Source of the DNA: Taxawa tesnikishii (nom. ined.)
Lineage: Eukaryota > Ascomycota > Dothideomycetes > Dothideales
Reading direction: 5' to 3'
Length of the DNA: 64,000 nt
NCBI GenBank assembly: GCA_030247885.1
Contig: JAPDRO010000030.1
Span: 202,416 to 266,415, forward strand
Shown here: in pieces, positions 48,835 through 61,100 of the stretch
Layout: every line of letters begins with the position of its first letter
How positions within the stretch are numbered: position 1 is the stretch's first letter
Notes under the pieces: generated by a model
What the model was told of the DNA's origin: nothing
Database searches by the model: none
The model's input: the letters and a program-made list of their open reading frames with translations, nothing else
Made by a program: the position numbers and the translations under genes

Positions 48835-51800
48835 ATGGATAAAGCAATTGCTAAATTACGTGCCTCTAACTCTCCGAATGTAGCTACTATAGTAGTAAAG
48901 TACAAGCTCGTTAGATCGACCTTCTAAAGAAGATAAAAGGGTATTACTACTAATAGGAGCTAAGTTATTAAAGATTCTAGGTTCCTAAACTAGTAATAAG
49001 AATAGTAGCTTTTACTACATATTAGATAGCTATATAATTGATGCCTTTTACTTATACTAGTAATCGTAGCTAAGATAGTTACTTAGCTTAATAAAGAGCT
49101 CCTAAGTATAACTAGTATTTAAGGTTTATTAAGAAATATAGGGACGAGCTAAACTCTTAATATCTTAATAATTTAGACTTAGAAAGGTATTAAGTTAACT
49201 TTATAACTTTCTTTAAGTAATATTTCTCTATTATTAGTAAGAAAATAAACAAGTACTAAATACTACTAGAAAATACTTATAATATAAATAAGAAGGACTT
49301 TCTTCTTAAAAGAATTACTAAAGTTAAACGAATTTTTTAAGAGACTTATAAGTATCTTAAAAGCTTCTTAAAGTTAGTTAAGATAAATTAAGAAAGTAAA
49401 TTATAGTTATAGTAATAATATATATAAATAATAACGTGTTTTATAAGTAAGTCGACTACTTAAGTAAGTTAACTACCTTACAAAACTAAAATACCTACGT
49501 AGTAATATTACGTAATACCTTAATAACGTAACGTGTAATATACTTATATTAAAGGAAATATATACCTTACTATTTCTAATATTATATCTAAGTAAATTTA
49601 AAGCGAGAGACGCGCTATAGTAGTATATACTATACTCTAATTAACGCTATAAGACTAACGCGCTAGATAGCGCTCTTAACGCGACTATAAGTCGAAATTA
49701 AAGCGCCTTATAAAACTAGAAGAGAAGGTAATAATATAGCGTATATTAGACGAGAGTTTACGTAGTATATTACCCTTAAAGGAAAACGTATAAAATATAG
49801 TAGATAAACTACTAGGAGAGCGTAATAGGAAGCTTATTAGTAAGAACTAAGTTAATAACTTTATTAAGCGTACGCCTAAGTTACGAACGTAATAGAGCTA
49901 TTTATATAATTACTAGTAAGCTACCTACGAGGATCTAGTAGTTATTTAGCTCTAGTTCGCGCTTATCTAGTTAATAAAAGCGAAGTATAATATCTTAAAT
50001 AAGGACACTTATAATTTTAATAAATCTAACTTTCTAATAGGTAAGATATTATCTTAGTTAGTTATTATAGGCTTAGAGAAACTTAGTAAATAAAAGAAAC
50101 TATAGCCTAGTAATCGCAAGTAAGTTACTTTAATATAAGGCGTCGGGACTATAAGGTACGTTATCTTACTCTTTATTATCTTCGTAAGTAAGGTCCTTAT
50201 CTTAACTTAGTTTAACAATTTACCTTATAACTAGATTATTAAGGTCTCCTCTACTAGCTAGACTAATAATAAGCTCGCGCTTACGTAGCTTAAGTACTTC
50301 GATACGTATATAAAGGCTTATACTATTAGGTTATATAGGCTACTTATTATTAATAGTTACGAGAGCTACTACTTAGTCGAATTTTAGGATTACTATAAGG
50401 AAAATAATATTATAACTCTCTATATACTTTTATATTTCTTATACTTATTATAGTTACTTAACGTTATCTATTATTTACTACTAAAGCGCTTATATAGCGA
50501 TAAGATCTTAGCCTTAGTATATAGTTACGTTTACTATATTATAAAAGAAACCTTCTTAATTACCTTTAAAGTAGCTTTTAAGAAGGCGTTTATATAGGAA
50601 AATATCTACGTAAAGTTTCGAGGCGCTAGGCTAGTCTTATATAACTTAGAGGCTATATTATCGAAGCTAAATATAAGGCTACGTACGCTAATACTACTTA
50701 TACTAGGTATAGTTAAATAGGAGGCGAAAATACTACGTAATACTAGCGAAATAGAGGCGTAGTTAACGCTAATTCGAAATCGTATATAAAAACATTAGAG
50801 GTCTCTAGTAAGCTCTTTAGATAAGTAAGTTAAGTAGTTAACTAAGGGCGCTTAGTAAATAGCGTATAAGATAGTATTAATACGTAAAGAGATAGCGCGT
50901 CTATAAGACGTAATTAAGGCGACTATAAAGCGTAAGAGTTGCAAAAGGTAATACGTATAAATAGAAGAGACTCTAATAGTAAGTAAAGTAACTAATCTAG
51001 TCGCTACTAAGGAGAGTAGTAGTAGTAATAACGGCGAGAAGGCTATAAAGAAAGTACGCGTAAAGTAGCGTTATAACTATTATAGTAAGACTAAGTATAA
51101 TTCCTATATCTATAAAGTAGAAATAAAGGATATAGAAGATAGCGACGTTTCTAAATAATTATATACTATTCTATAGACTACTATAAAGTATTATAGTATT
51201 ACGTAATATTGCTACGTAGGCGTTCTAGTTTCGTAAGGTAGCCGACTTACTTAGGTAGTTAACTTACTTATAAAATACGTTATAGCTTTACCTTCTTTCT
51301 TAATTTATAATAGTACTTTTAACTTTATTTAAGACTTATAAGTTTAAGACTTTAACTCTAATAAATACTAAGTTTAGTTTACTTCTTTACTAAGTAGCTA
51401 GACTTTTAATAAGATTAGTTTTAAGTAGCTAAAAGACTTATTTAATAAGAAAACTTAAGATAAAGTAAAGAGAAATTAGAAGCTATTATTTATTAATAGT
51501 TATAAATCTTATATAACATTAAAGTTCCTTAAATAAGCTTAATAGTATAAGATTCTTATTACTATATATTCTTTCTACTTTATATATAGACTATAGCCTT
51601 TAGATATTAGTTACTTTACTCCTTTAACTACTTATTATAGCTAGCTACTTAAATAGTAAACTACGCTCTTAAAAGACTAAATAAAAATAGTTAAGAAAGA
51701 TTTTTTAAGTACTTTTATTTAGCTTAATATAAGGCCTTTATAGATAAGAATATTACTTCTAATTAAAGTAAAACTAACTTATTTCCCTTTAACTTTACTT

Positions 51801-52430
51801 TAATACTTAATAAGTTTAAGTTAAGAAACTAAAGAAAACTAATATTAAGAAAGCTAAGTAAAGGAGTATTAAGTAGTCCTTTTACTTATTAGGACTCTCT
51901 TTTAATATAAGAGAGTTAAGAGTAATTATTAATAAGATAGTAAATAAAAAGACTAAGAAAGTTATTAAGAGGCTTAGTAATAATTTCTAAAAGAATAAAG
52001 TAAAGACTACGCTTAAGAGGCTTAGTAAGTAGTAAGTAATAAAGGCTCTAAAGTATAAGAAAAAGAAAAGGAAATATAGTAAGAAGTTAATTAAGTAGTT
52101 TAAAGCTAATAAGGATTTTAAAGTAATTCTTTTAGCCCTAATAAAGTAAGGGCTACTCTTAAGCTTTAAGACTAAAGGAAATAAGAGAAAAAGTAAAAAA
52201 AGAAAATAAAAAGTAAAAGACTTAAGAAAGAGTTATTAAGAAAGTTAAGAAAGAATAGGAGGCTTAAAAGAGGCGTAATAATAAAGCTATAACTTAAGTT
52301 ACTTATAAGGCCTTTAAAGCTTTAAAGAAGACTTAAAGGAAAGTAAAAAAGTAACTAAAAAGGCTTAGAAATAAGCTAAGTTAAAGGTAAAGACTTAAAA
52401 TAAGAAGTTAAACTTAAATAATACTTAGTT
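48835..52430 (+). mobile_element. Pogo-like element E, split by a family B insertion
   Basis: The plus strand at 48835 reads MDKAIAKLRASNSPNVATIV, then KYKLVRSTF, the psq-type helix-turn-helix of fungal pogo transposases. Near 49276 comes TYNINKKDFLL, mutated from the DDE_1 Asn-Met-Asp-Glu-Lys box. The reading resumes after the inserted family B copy. Near 51477 comes RLLFINSYKSYITLKFLK (second acidic box), then IYSFYFIYRL, PLDISYFTPLTTYYS (third box). A basic Lys-rich tail follows to about 52260. Only the first 90 bp are lightly mutated. The right end merges into a family A copy at about 52430, so the element is truncated there. Confidence 0.8.
49432..51282 (+). mobile_element. Family B pogo-like TIR element, full length, RIP-degenerated (copy 2)
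   Basis: 1851 bp, identical in length to the inverted copy at 36670-38520. The left end is TAACGTGTTTTATAAGTAAG and the right end ...TAAAATACGTTA, with about 90 bp of matching TIR and terminal TA. Near 51067-51111 the plus strand reads RYNYYSKTKYNSYIY, which with Tyr as mutated Cys/His is a CX2CX4HX4C knuckle at the transposase C-terminus. It is inserted in the coding part of pogo element E. Confidence 0.88.
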
Positions 52431-54028
52431 TAAGTTATAAGGAACTAATCTTGCGCCTCTAAAGTTTACTAAGATATTTTCCTTTATAATTACCTTATTA
52501 AAAGCCGATATAAAAGGCTAGTTAGAAGGCTTCTTTCTTAACTTATATTATAGAATATTATAACTAGTTATTAATCTCTATATTATACGCCTACTTTAAG
52601 GGAGTAAAATAGCTTATATTAAGTAGGTATAATAAGTATAATAAGTATAAGAATATATAAAGAATAATAATCTTTTATTCTTTATAATAGTTATAAAAGT
52701 TATAACTACTATAACTCTTATAACTATTAATATATATTACCCTACCTAAGGTATATAAGAGTCGATACTTACGTAACGTTACTTTTATTATAAGTTAAAA
52801 GGTTATAAGCTCGAGTTAGCGCGTTAGTTAAATTATAATCTCGATATATAATAGAAGGTTACAAGTTCGATTCCTACTTAAGTTATAGTAAAAGCGCGTA
52901 AAATCCTAAACGAGAGTAGAGCCTTAGTAAGCTATAAAGTCGGCTAATAAGCCCGGAAGGTTATAAGCCTCGAATCTATTAGTAACGTTATACGCTTATA
53001 CCCCTTACTAGAGTTAGAGGGAGTATTAATATATATAACCTTACTTAAGGTATATAAGAGTCGATACTTATATAACGTTACTTTTATTACAAGTTAAAAA
53101 TAACTATCTATAATTAGTAGGTAGTATATACTTATAGTACGCGCCTTTATATACGCGTTAAAGTACTTTAATTACTTTAAAGTAAGTTTATTTATCGTCT
53201 AGCTATTAGCGCTAGTCTTAATTACTTAATTGTAAGGTAAGTCTATATATTAGCTTAATATAAAGACTTTACTATTAAAGATAATAAAGGGTAAGATAAC
53301 TTACTTAGTAATATAAATACCCTAGATAATTATAACTTACTTCTAGTTACCTAGTTATATCTTCTTAAAACTACTTTATTTCTTAGAGCCTATAAAGACT
53401 ATTTAAGCGTTAATTATACTTATTATAAACCTAGACTTATTAAAGTTATATATATCTTTATTTAAGATACTATACTTTTCTTTTATCTTTTTAACTAACT
53501 TAAAGTAAAGCGTTATAATACGTACGTCTTCGTTTAAGGCTTACTAACGATTATATAAATAACTATATTAAAACTTAACTTCCTTAGTATACGTCTTAAA
53601 CTTATCTTCCTAGTACTTACTAATAGGTCCTTTACTATATATAATAAGTAAATTATTAACTATTTCTTTTACTATAGCCTTTATAGCGCTTATTCCTCGC
53701 GCGTTTAACTTAAGTATATATACTACTATTACTTCTTCCTTTATTTTTTATAGCTTCTTTAAGTTAGACTTATAATCGCGTTATATAAGCTTTTTATTAC
53801 GTTATTATCTTAGCGTTATTTAGGGAACATTAAGTACCTTAGACGCGTATTTTATACTATTAGAAAGGATTACCTAGGTAGCCTTAATAGTAAGGTATAA
53901 TATGCCTTTATTATAAGTTAATTACGCGTTATATTATAGTAATATTATTATAATAGTCTAAAATAGTTACGATATTAGTAAGGAGTAACTACTTAGTAAT
54001 AGTAACCGCTTAGTAATTAAATATGTTA
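52430..54028 (-). mobile_element. Family A pogo-like element, 5' part (gene on minus), carrying a mini-LTR insertion
   Basis: Matches 55415-56627 block by block: GCGCCTCTAAAGTTTAC near 52453, the CTTCTTTCTTAACTTA region near 52530, and the terminus ...CCGCTTAGTAATTAAATATGTTA ending 54028. The knuckle-bearing 3' end is missing because the left side stops at about 52430. A 375-bp element is inserted at 52725. Confidence 0.75.
52725..53099. mobile_element. 375-bp TRIM-like mini-LTR element with tRNA-like core (copy 2)
   Basis: Same length as copy 1, with 76-bp direct terminal repeats (52725-52800 and 53024-53099) and a 5-bp duplication ATAAC (52720-52724 and 53100-53104). GAGTTAGAGGGAG lies just before the right repeat as polypurine tract. 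The A-box-like TAGCGCGTTAGTTA is at 52817 and the B-box-like AGTTCGATTCC at 52864, the latter intact here and mutated in copy 1. Inserted in a family A element in the third RIP block, unlike copy 1, so the two are independent insertions. Confidence 0.82.
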
Positions 54029-54777
54029 ATAGAGAAATTAAGATATTTATCTAAGTATATATTAACTATATTATTAAGTTCGAGTTCTTTTAAGTATTTT
54101 ACGTAATATATAAAGCTTTTATAACTATAAATAATATAGCTAAAGGTTTCTAAGGAGTTAATCTTATTTTATTAAACTTATAATTTATAGTTTCTAAGCT
54201 TAATAAAAAGTTATAAATACTAATACTTATAAGGTTCCTTATAACTAACGTTAACTCTTAAGTATCTTAAGTACTCTATAACTCGATCAAAGTTATTTCT
54301 TAGTTTAAGCTAATAGAGTCTTAAATTAGTAGTTATTAAGGAAGTTTTTAATACCTATTTTTTAATTATTAAGTAAATAGCGAAAGGAATTAAGATAATA
54401 GCTTACTTAATTACTCTTTTAATTATAAAAAACGATATTCTTTAAAAGATTAATAAAGCCTTTAGTAAGTACTAAAGAGCTAGAAAGTCTTAAGTATATT
54501 ATAAAAGTATATTAACTATATAAAGTATAAGGACTATTATAACTTAAAAAGAAATTAAAAAGTAATAAAAGTAAAGTATAAGTAAAAATTAAAGTAAAAG
54601 TAGTAAGAAGTTAGTAATAGTTTAATACTATTATAAATATAAAAAACTTAATTATAATATATAAATATACTAAGTTAAAGTAGAAACATTTAATATTTAA
54701 ATTATAAACTATTTCTAGTATATTTAAGTAGTTATAGTTATATAATCTACTATAGAAGTAGTATTATATTAAGAAAG
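54029..54777. other. RIP-degenerated spacer
   Basis: AT-rich sequence with dense stops between two family A copies. A purine-rich Lys-codon-like run near 54520-54620 resembles the basic tail of a pogo transposase, but this is weak. Confidence 0.4.
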
Positions 54778-56627
54778 TAATATGTTTTATTACCGAGCAG
54801 TTTACTATTACTAAGTAGTTTATTCTTACTAACATCGCAACTATTATAAACTATTACCTCCATACTATAATACTATATAAAAACATACTCTAGTCTATAG
54901 TACTATTTAGAAGTATCGCTATTATTTAAATCTACTATTTCTATAGTATAAGTACGCGTATTATAGCTAGTCTTACCGTAATATTTATAGTACCTTTACG
55001 TACGTACTTTCTTCGTAAGTTAAGTAGTACCCTTATTATTGCTATTATCCTTATTAGCTATTAAATCCTATACGTTACTTACTATAAGACTTTCCTTTAT
55101 TTAAATATACTTTCTTTTACGACTACGCTACTTTATTAACGCCTTAATTAACTTCTAAAGACTTACGATTTCCCTTATTTATAACTCTAATTTATAACTT
55201 ATAATTACTATACCTTTAGTAAGCGAATTTATAGCTTATAAAAGAGGCGAGATAAGCGAATTCTTATATAGTTATATACGCTTATAAACTAGCGTTATTT
55301 ACGCTTTTATCTCCTTTAAATTAGTTAGTATTTTAGACTCCTATAAAGTAACCTTTAATAGTACAAGTATCGGCGTACGAAGTACTACGTTAAGCTTTAA
55401 TAGTACTCGCTCTAAGTTATAGGGAATTAATTTAGCGCCTTTAAAGTTTACCTAGATATTATTCTTTATAATCGCCTTATTAAAAGTAATATAAAAGGCT
55501 AGTAGGAAGGCTTCTTTCTTAACTTACGTAGTAAAGTATTATAACTAGCTATTAATCTCCGCGTTATATACTCGCTTTAAGGGGTAAAATAGCCTACGTT
55601 AAGTAGCTATAATAAGTATAATAAGTATAAGAGTATATAAAGAATAATAATCTTTTATTCTTTATAGTAGTTATAGAAGTCGTAACTATTATAGCTCTCG
55701 TAGCCGTCTATAATTAGTAGGTAATATATACTTACTTAACGCGCCTTTATATGCGCGTTAAAGTACTTTAACTACTTTAAAGTAAGCTTATTTGTCGTCT
55801 TACTATTAGCGCTAGTTTTAAGTACTTAGTCGCGAGGTAAGTCTACGTACTAGCTTAATATAAGGACCTTACTACTAAAGATAATAAAGGGTAAGATAGC
55901 CTACTTAGTAGCGTAAATACCTTAAATAATTATAACTTACTCCTAGTTACTTAGCTATACCTTTTTAAAATTACTTCGTTTCTTAGAGCCTATAAAGACT
56001 ATTTAAGCGTTAATTATACTTATTATAAAGCCTATCTTATTAAAGTTATATATATCTTCGTCTAGGATACTATACTTCTTCTTTATCTTTTTAACTAGCT
56101 CGAACTAGAGCGTTATAACGCGTACGTCTTCGTTTAAGGCTTACTAATAATCGTATAAATAACTACGTCGAAGCTTAACTTCCTTAGTATACGTCTTAAA
56201 CCTATTTACTTAGTACTTACTAATAGGCCCTTTACTATACGTAACTAGTAGATTATTAGCTATTTCTTTTACTATAGTCCTTATAGCGCCTATTCCTCGC
56301 GAGTTTAACTCGAGTATACGTACTACTATCGCCTCTTTCTTTATCTTTTATAGCTTCTTTAAGTTAAACATAGTTGCGTTATACGAGCTTTTCGTCGCGT
56401 CGTCGTTTTAGAGTTATTCGAGGGACGTTAAATACCTTAGACGCGTATCTTTAGCTATTAAGAGGAGTTACTTAAGTAGCCTTAATAGTAAGGTATAATA
56501 TACCTTTATTATAGGTTAATTGCGCGTTACGTTATAAAGGTATTATTATAATAGTCTATAATAGTCGCGATATTAATAAGGGCGGACTACTTAGTAATAG
56601 TAGACCGCTTAGTAATAAAATATGTTA
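54778..56627 (-). mobile_element. Family A pogo-like TIR element, full length, RIP-degenerated
   Basis: The reference copy for family A: 1850 bp, with left end TAATATGTTTTATTACCGAG and right end ...TAATAAAATATGTTA. The ends match as inverted repeats of about 75 bp including the doubled CTACTATTACTAAGTAG motif, with terminal TA. The transposase, on the minus strand, would end at the CCHC-knuckle relic near 54950-55000. It is broken everywhere by stops. Partial copies are at 1-129, 5656-6480, 20992-21760 and 52430-54028. Confidence 0.87.
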
Positions 56628-56680
56628 TATAGAATATTAGTATATATAAGGTACTAATAAACTATATTAATTTACTATTA

Positions 56681-57688
56681 TAATATAAACTATAAGGAAG
56701 CTAGTTAAGTAAAGTAATTAGTTACTTAATCTTTACCCCTTTAACTCTATTAATTATTTATATATTATAATAATAATATAATTAGAATCTAAGTTACTAT
56801 ACTTATTTTTAAGTACTTTATTATTATCGTCTTTAAGTACTTCTTTAATTATATACTTATGTAGTTATTTACGTAACTTTTTACTTAATAACTTTACTTT
56901 AGTTACCTTTACTATTTTAAGTACTTCTTTTATATTAAATATAAATTTCCCTTTTAATATAACTTACTTACTTTTCTTTCGAATTTATTATATATTAAGA
57001 AGCTTCTCTTATTTTACTACTTATTTACGTAATATAACGTTCTTATTATACGTTACTTTAAAAGTATAAGTTATTTACTTTATATATTACTTTACTAGTA
57101 ATAGAACGTCTTATATAGTTTTAATTATAAAAGTAAATAGCGTATTTACTTTATATAACTTAGTACTATTTAAAAGAAAACTATTAAGTAGTAAAAGGTT
57201 TAAATTAAGTTATTACGAAGGTATATAAGGTTATAAATTTACTATAGTTAATTTTATAAGTAGTTTATTAAGTATTATTATAAGGCTTAGTAGCGCTAAA
57301 TTAATAGCTTTATATTTACTTAAGATATTCCTTATTATAATAACTTAATTTCTTACGTAAATATATATTTTTATTTACTTTATATATAATATATAGTTAA
57401 AGTCGAGTTGTAAAGTAACGTTAGTCTCTAAAGCTAGCGCGCGCTTTAGTAGTATAATTACGCTAATATTAAATAGCTAGAGTATATATAAATAGTAAGA
57501 TAATAAAATAAGTAAGTTAATTATACTCCCTATATAAAAGGCTATTACTTTTGCTATTACATAGCTATTATAGTTATTTATAGTTAGTATTCTTTATATT
57601 ATAGAGTTATTAAACTATATTAAGGACTTAAAAACTATAGTTAGTTACTATAAATAATAACTATTAATTATCTAGTTACTACTCGTAG
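56681..57688 (-). mobile_element. Family C pogo/Fot1-like element, 3' half, truncated at the telomere-proximal unit
   Basis: Starts with TAATATAAACTATAAGG, a mutated family C terminus, and is colinear with 837-1850. Similarity ends at about 57688, where composition changes sharply and the helicase-associated unit begins. The right half and right TIR are missing. Confidence 0.75.
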
Positions 57689-58135
57689 AAGTCAAACGAA
57701 TGGCCACGATTCGTTTGCTTTTGCGTGGGCTATAACCCTAAGGGTTAGAGGAACGACCACGATTCGTTTGCACCTGTTGACCACGATTCGTTTGCCTTCC
57801 CGAGCCCCAACCTTCTCGAAACCCACACACTATACTGTCATAAGGTTATTCTCTCTGCATGCCAAACACCACTCATATATATGCCATATACATGGAACAT
57901 CAAGGGCGGCGGTCTTAAAAGGAAAAAGATGAGGCGCCTTGTGCATAGGCCACTCCCGCATTTTCGCAGGGCGGCCTCTCCAAACAAAGACCAGCCCTGT
58001 GTCTATGCGACGTGATCAGTACGCTCTAAACAATTGATCCTGAGCATCACATGGATCCTTTAAATCCTTAGAAAGGTAATATAGCTATGTCTGGCCTCGC
58101 AAGTATGGCAGCCGTGAAGGCAAGCCAAGACTCAG
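57689..58135 (+). promoter_or_regulatory. 5' region of the telomere-linked helicase with three CCACGATTCGTTTGC repeats
   Basis: GC-normal DNA without RIP. The 15-base word CCACGATTCGTTTGC occurs at 57704-57718, 57757-57771 and 57781-57795. The first is preceded by CAAACGAAT (57693-57701), the inverse of ATTCGTTTG, making a hairpin-like pair. Between copies is AACCCTAAGGGTT (from about 57734), a palindrome made of one telomere-like repeat in each orientation. Being at the left border of the unit and upstream of the gene, these may be protein-binding or boundary sites. That is inference. Confidence 0.6.
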
Positions 58136-61100
58136 ATGGATGATTTTCATCGTCTCTTCCAAGTAGTCGCCCAGCACCGCATCCTTGTTTGCATCCATTG
58201 TCAGTATGCAGTCGTACCTTCGCAGCTCGCCAAACATCTTCGTGTGCATCACAAGCGTCTCAGCTTACAACAACGGCGGGACATTATTGCCAAAGTCGGG
58301 TCTTTTACCGAACTTGCGCAAGTCGAGGCAGATGTCATCTATCCAGCAGCAACAGAGCCTCCCGTAACGGGACTTCCGGTGTACTTCGACGGCTTGAAGT
58401 GTGGCGGGAAAGATGGCGAAGGCAGGCTTTGTCCCTATATATGCCGCACTCCGCGTGGCATGCAAGATCATTGTGAGCGGCAACACGGCTGGGTCAACGG
58501 ACAGAAGCGAGGCGGCGATGCTCGTTTGAAGCAGGTCCATACCCACAACAAGCTGTGGTCTTGCGACCGCGCCTGTCAGCGTTTCTTCAAGGTCGGAAGC
58601 TGGCAGAGGTACTTCGAGGTCCAAGTAGCGGACCTGGAGATTTGCGGTCGGAGGCGAGCCGGTCACCAGCGTGACTTCTTCCGGACGCAAGAAGAAGACA
58701 TCCTTCAGGCAGAGCGCGACGCCGCATCTGCGGCCAACCGTGTCCGCGGATTCGACGAGCATCGTTCTACCGTGGTACCATGGCTCAGAGAGACCGGCAT
58801 CGTCGACCATGTCTGCGGCTTGAAGAAAGACGAGATCCGAGCAGCGATCGCCGTGCCCTCGCGAGACGAAGGATGTCCTCTGCGGACGATCGTCGATGCG
58901 ATGGAGGACGTGCTCAGGGAGGCGCACGGCTGGTGTTTCGACGGACCCGACTGTATGCTCACTTGGCCATGTCGCGTCGTTCTCAGTCGGTTCCAGTCGT
59001 CGCAGGTCGAGTCGATTGGGAAGGTTCGGCCGTTCGATCCTTACAAGGAGCCCGGCACGCTCAAGGTCTACTTCAAGCTGGCGTCACAGTTCCTGTCGTA
59101 CCTGGAGCGAGTGGCGATCTGTGACGAGTACCACTTCAGTGCTGACTCGGAGGAGACGATCCGGCCAGAGGACGTGATCGAACCGACGGACAAGCAAAGG
59201 GTGGTGTGGCATAACCTCCGTCGGTTAGCAGAACGGGGAGCGACGGGCACGGGTGAAGGGATCAAGGGCCAACTGAGAGATGGGCTGGTTGAGTTATGGA
59301 TGCTCGTTATCCGTCACACTACCGGAGCCCGACGGTACCGCTCGCCAATAGTGAGCTTCTGCGCGATGCTAAGCATCAAGCCGTCTACGCAAGGCTGGAT
59401 GGAACCCGGCAACTTCAACAGCAGTCTGTCTGCGATGATATGGGTCGCGCAGCTGCTGATCTTCTATGACTGTGCTCGCAAAGAGCGGCAGGGTGGGGAG
59501 AAACGCTCGCGCTCGTCAAGGAATGCTGTGAGAGTTATCTGCAGCAGACGGCCGAGACGCCGATGGGGGAGATACTCCGCTGGCGCCTGTTGCTGTTTCG
59601 CATCTCGAAGGACAGCGTGGGTGATCATGAGGCCTGTTGGGACGAAAGCGAACAGGTCCTGACATACGAAGATACAGAGCTGCGTATGGACCAGATCCCC
59701 ACGCTACTGCTCTCCGAATACCGTGAGTGCGAACGGCTACTGTACGACGACTTGCTGCTGGGTCAGAAGGACCTACGCCGCATGCAGTCTTGGGCGCTTA
59801 GAGATAGCGGCAACGTCGATACCGTCGGCTGGAGCTTGATCCAGCATCGTGACAACGCTCTCCTGCTGAGGGGACGGACAAAGCTCTGTTGGCCGCCGTT
59901 GAGCGTTCCGAGCAACTGTGCCGCCTTTTCCTTCAGCAAGACCGTCGATCAGCGAGCGGCTTCGTTTGGAGGGACAGTGCGCTAGCCGGCTACGAGGCAA
60001 CTGTGCAGGAGTTCTTGAAACGCTTGTGTGTCCTCGTTCACATCAGTGGCGGTCAGCCCATCCGCGAAAGCGAGTTCTTCTCCATGACCTGGCGGAACAC
60101 GCAACGACGACGATCCATCACACTCCGCCACGATCGTGTCATGATACATGTCAAATACCACAAAGGTCAGCAGCAGACGGGCAGGTACAAGGAAAACATC
60201 CGGTTTCTCGCCAATCCGGTGGGCGACCTGTTGCTGGATTACCTCGTCTATGTCGTGCCGCTACGACAGGTCTTTCTGCGGCAGCAATCACCAAAGGCAC
60301 TGCTCTCCTCGTTCTTGTGGGAGAAAGACGGAAAGGTGTGGGGCGAAGGACGGTTGAGTCGTTGTCTGGAGGAAGCCAGTGCTCGGGCGTGCACACCCCG
60401 GCTTCACGTTTCCAACTGGCGCCAGATGAGCGTGGCCATCGTCAAGACCAAGTTTGCGAGCAACATAGGCTGCTTCGAAGTCAACGAAGACGACGAGGAC
60501 GCCGAGGAGATGGAGGAGGATATCCGAGCGATGACGAGACAGCGCAACCACAAGACACGCACGGTCAACAGGGCGTATGCCAATCAGACGGGAGCGACCT
60601 TCGGCAACGTGTGGGACGGGCTGATCCGAATGGGACTTCGCGCGTCAACGTTGTGGCAGGACTTCTGGGGAGTGGAGACGATGCTAAAAGGCAAGAAGCG
60701 AAAGAGGGACGGAGAAGAGTGTCGACTGAAGGAACGACTTGCCAAGGGTGTCTATCGGCCCCGCAAACCGTGGTCGGCAGAGGCTCTGCTGGAAGGGCTC
60801 AGAAAGCTCTACGGCAACCAGAGAATGATGTGGAAATCGAGGGAGCAGGAACAGACCCTCACCACGATCATGTCGTGGACGGAGCAGGTGGTGGCCATCT
60901 TGCCAACCGGAGCCGGAAAGAGCCTGTCCTTCATGTTGCCGTGTACGCTGCCTGATGCCGGGATCACCATCCTCATCGTGCCGCTCGTATCCCTTCGGGC
61001 AGACCTGCTTCGGCGGATACGGGAACTGAACATCGCTCACCTCGAATGGTTGCCGGGAGAAAGTCGAGAAGCATCGCTGATAATCGTCAGCGTTGAGGCT

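Noticed and set aside
59918-60955. 345-codon plus-strand frame inside the helicase gene
   Set aside because: Shadow frame, rich in Arg/Gly/Pro; the correct frame carries all RecQ motifs.
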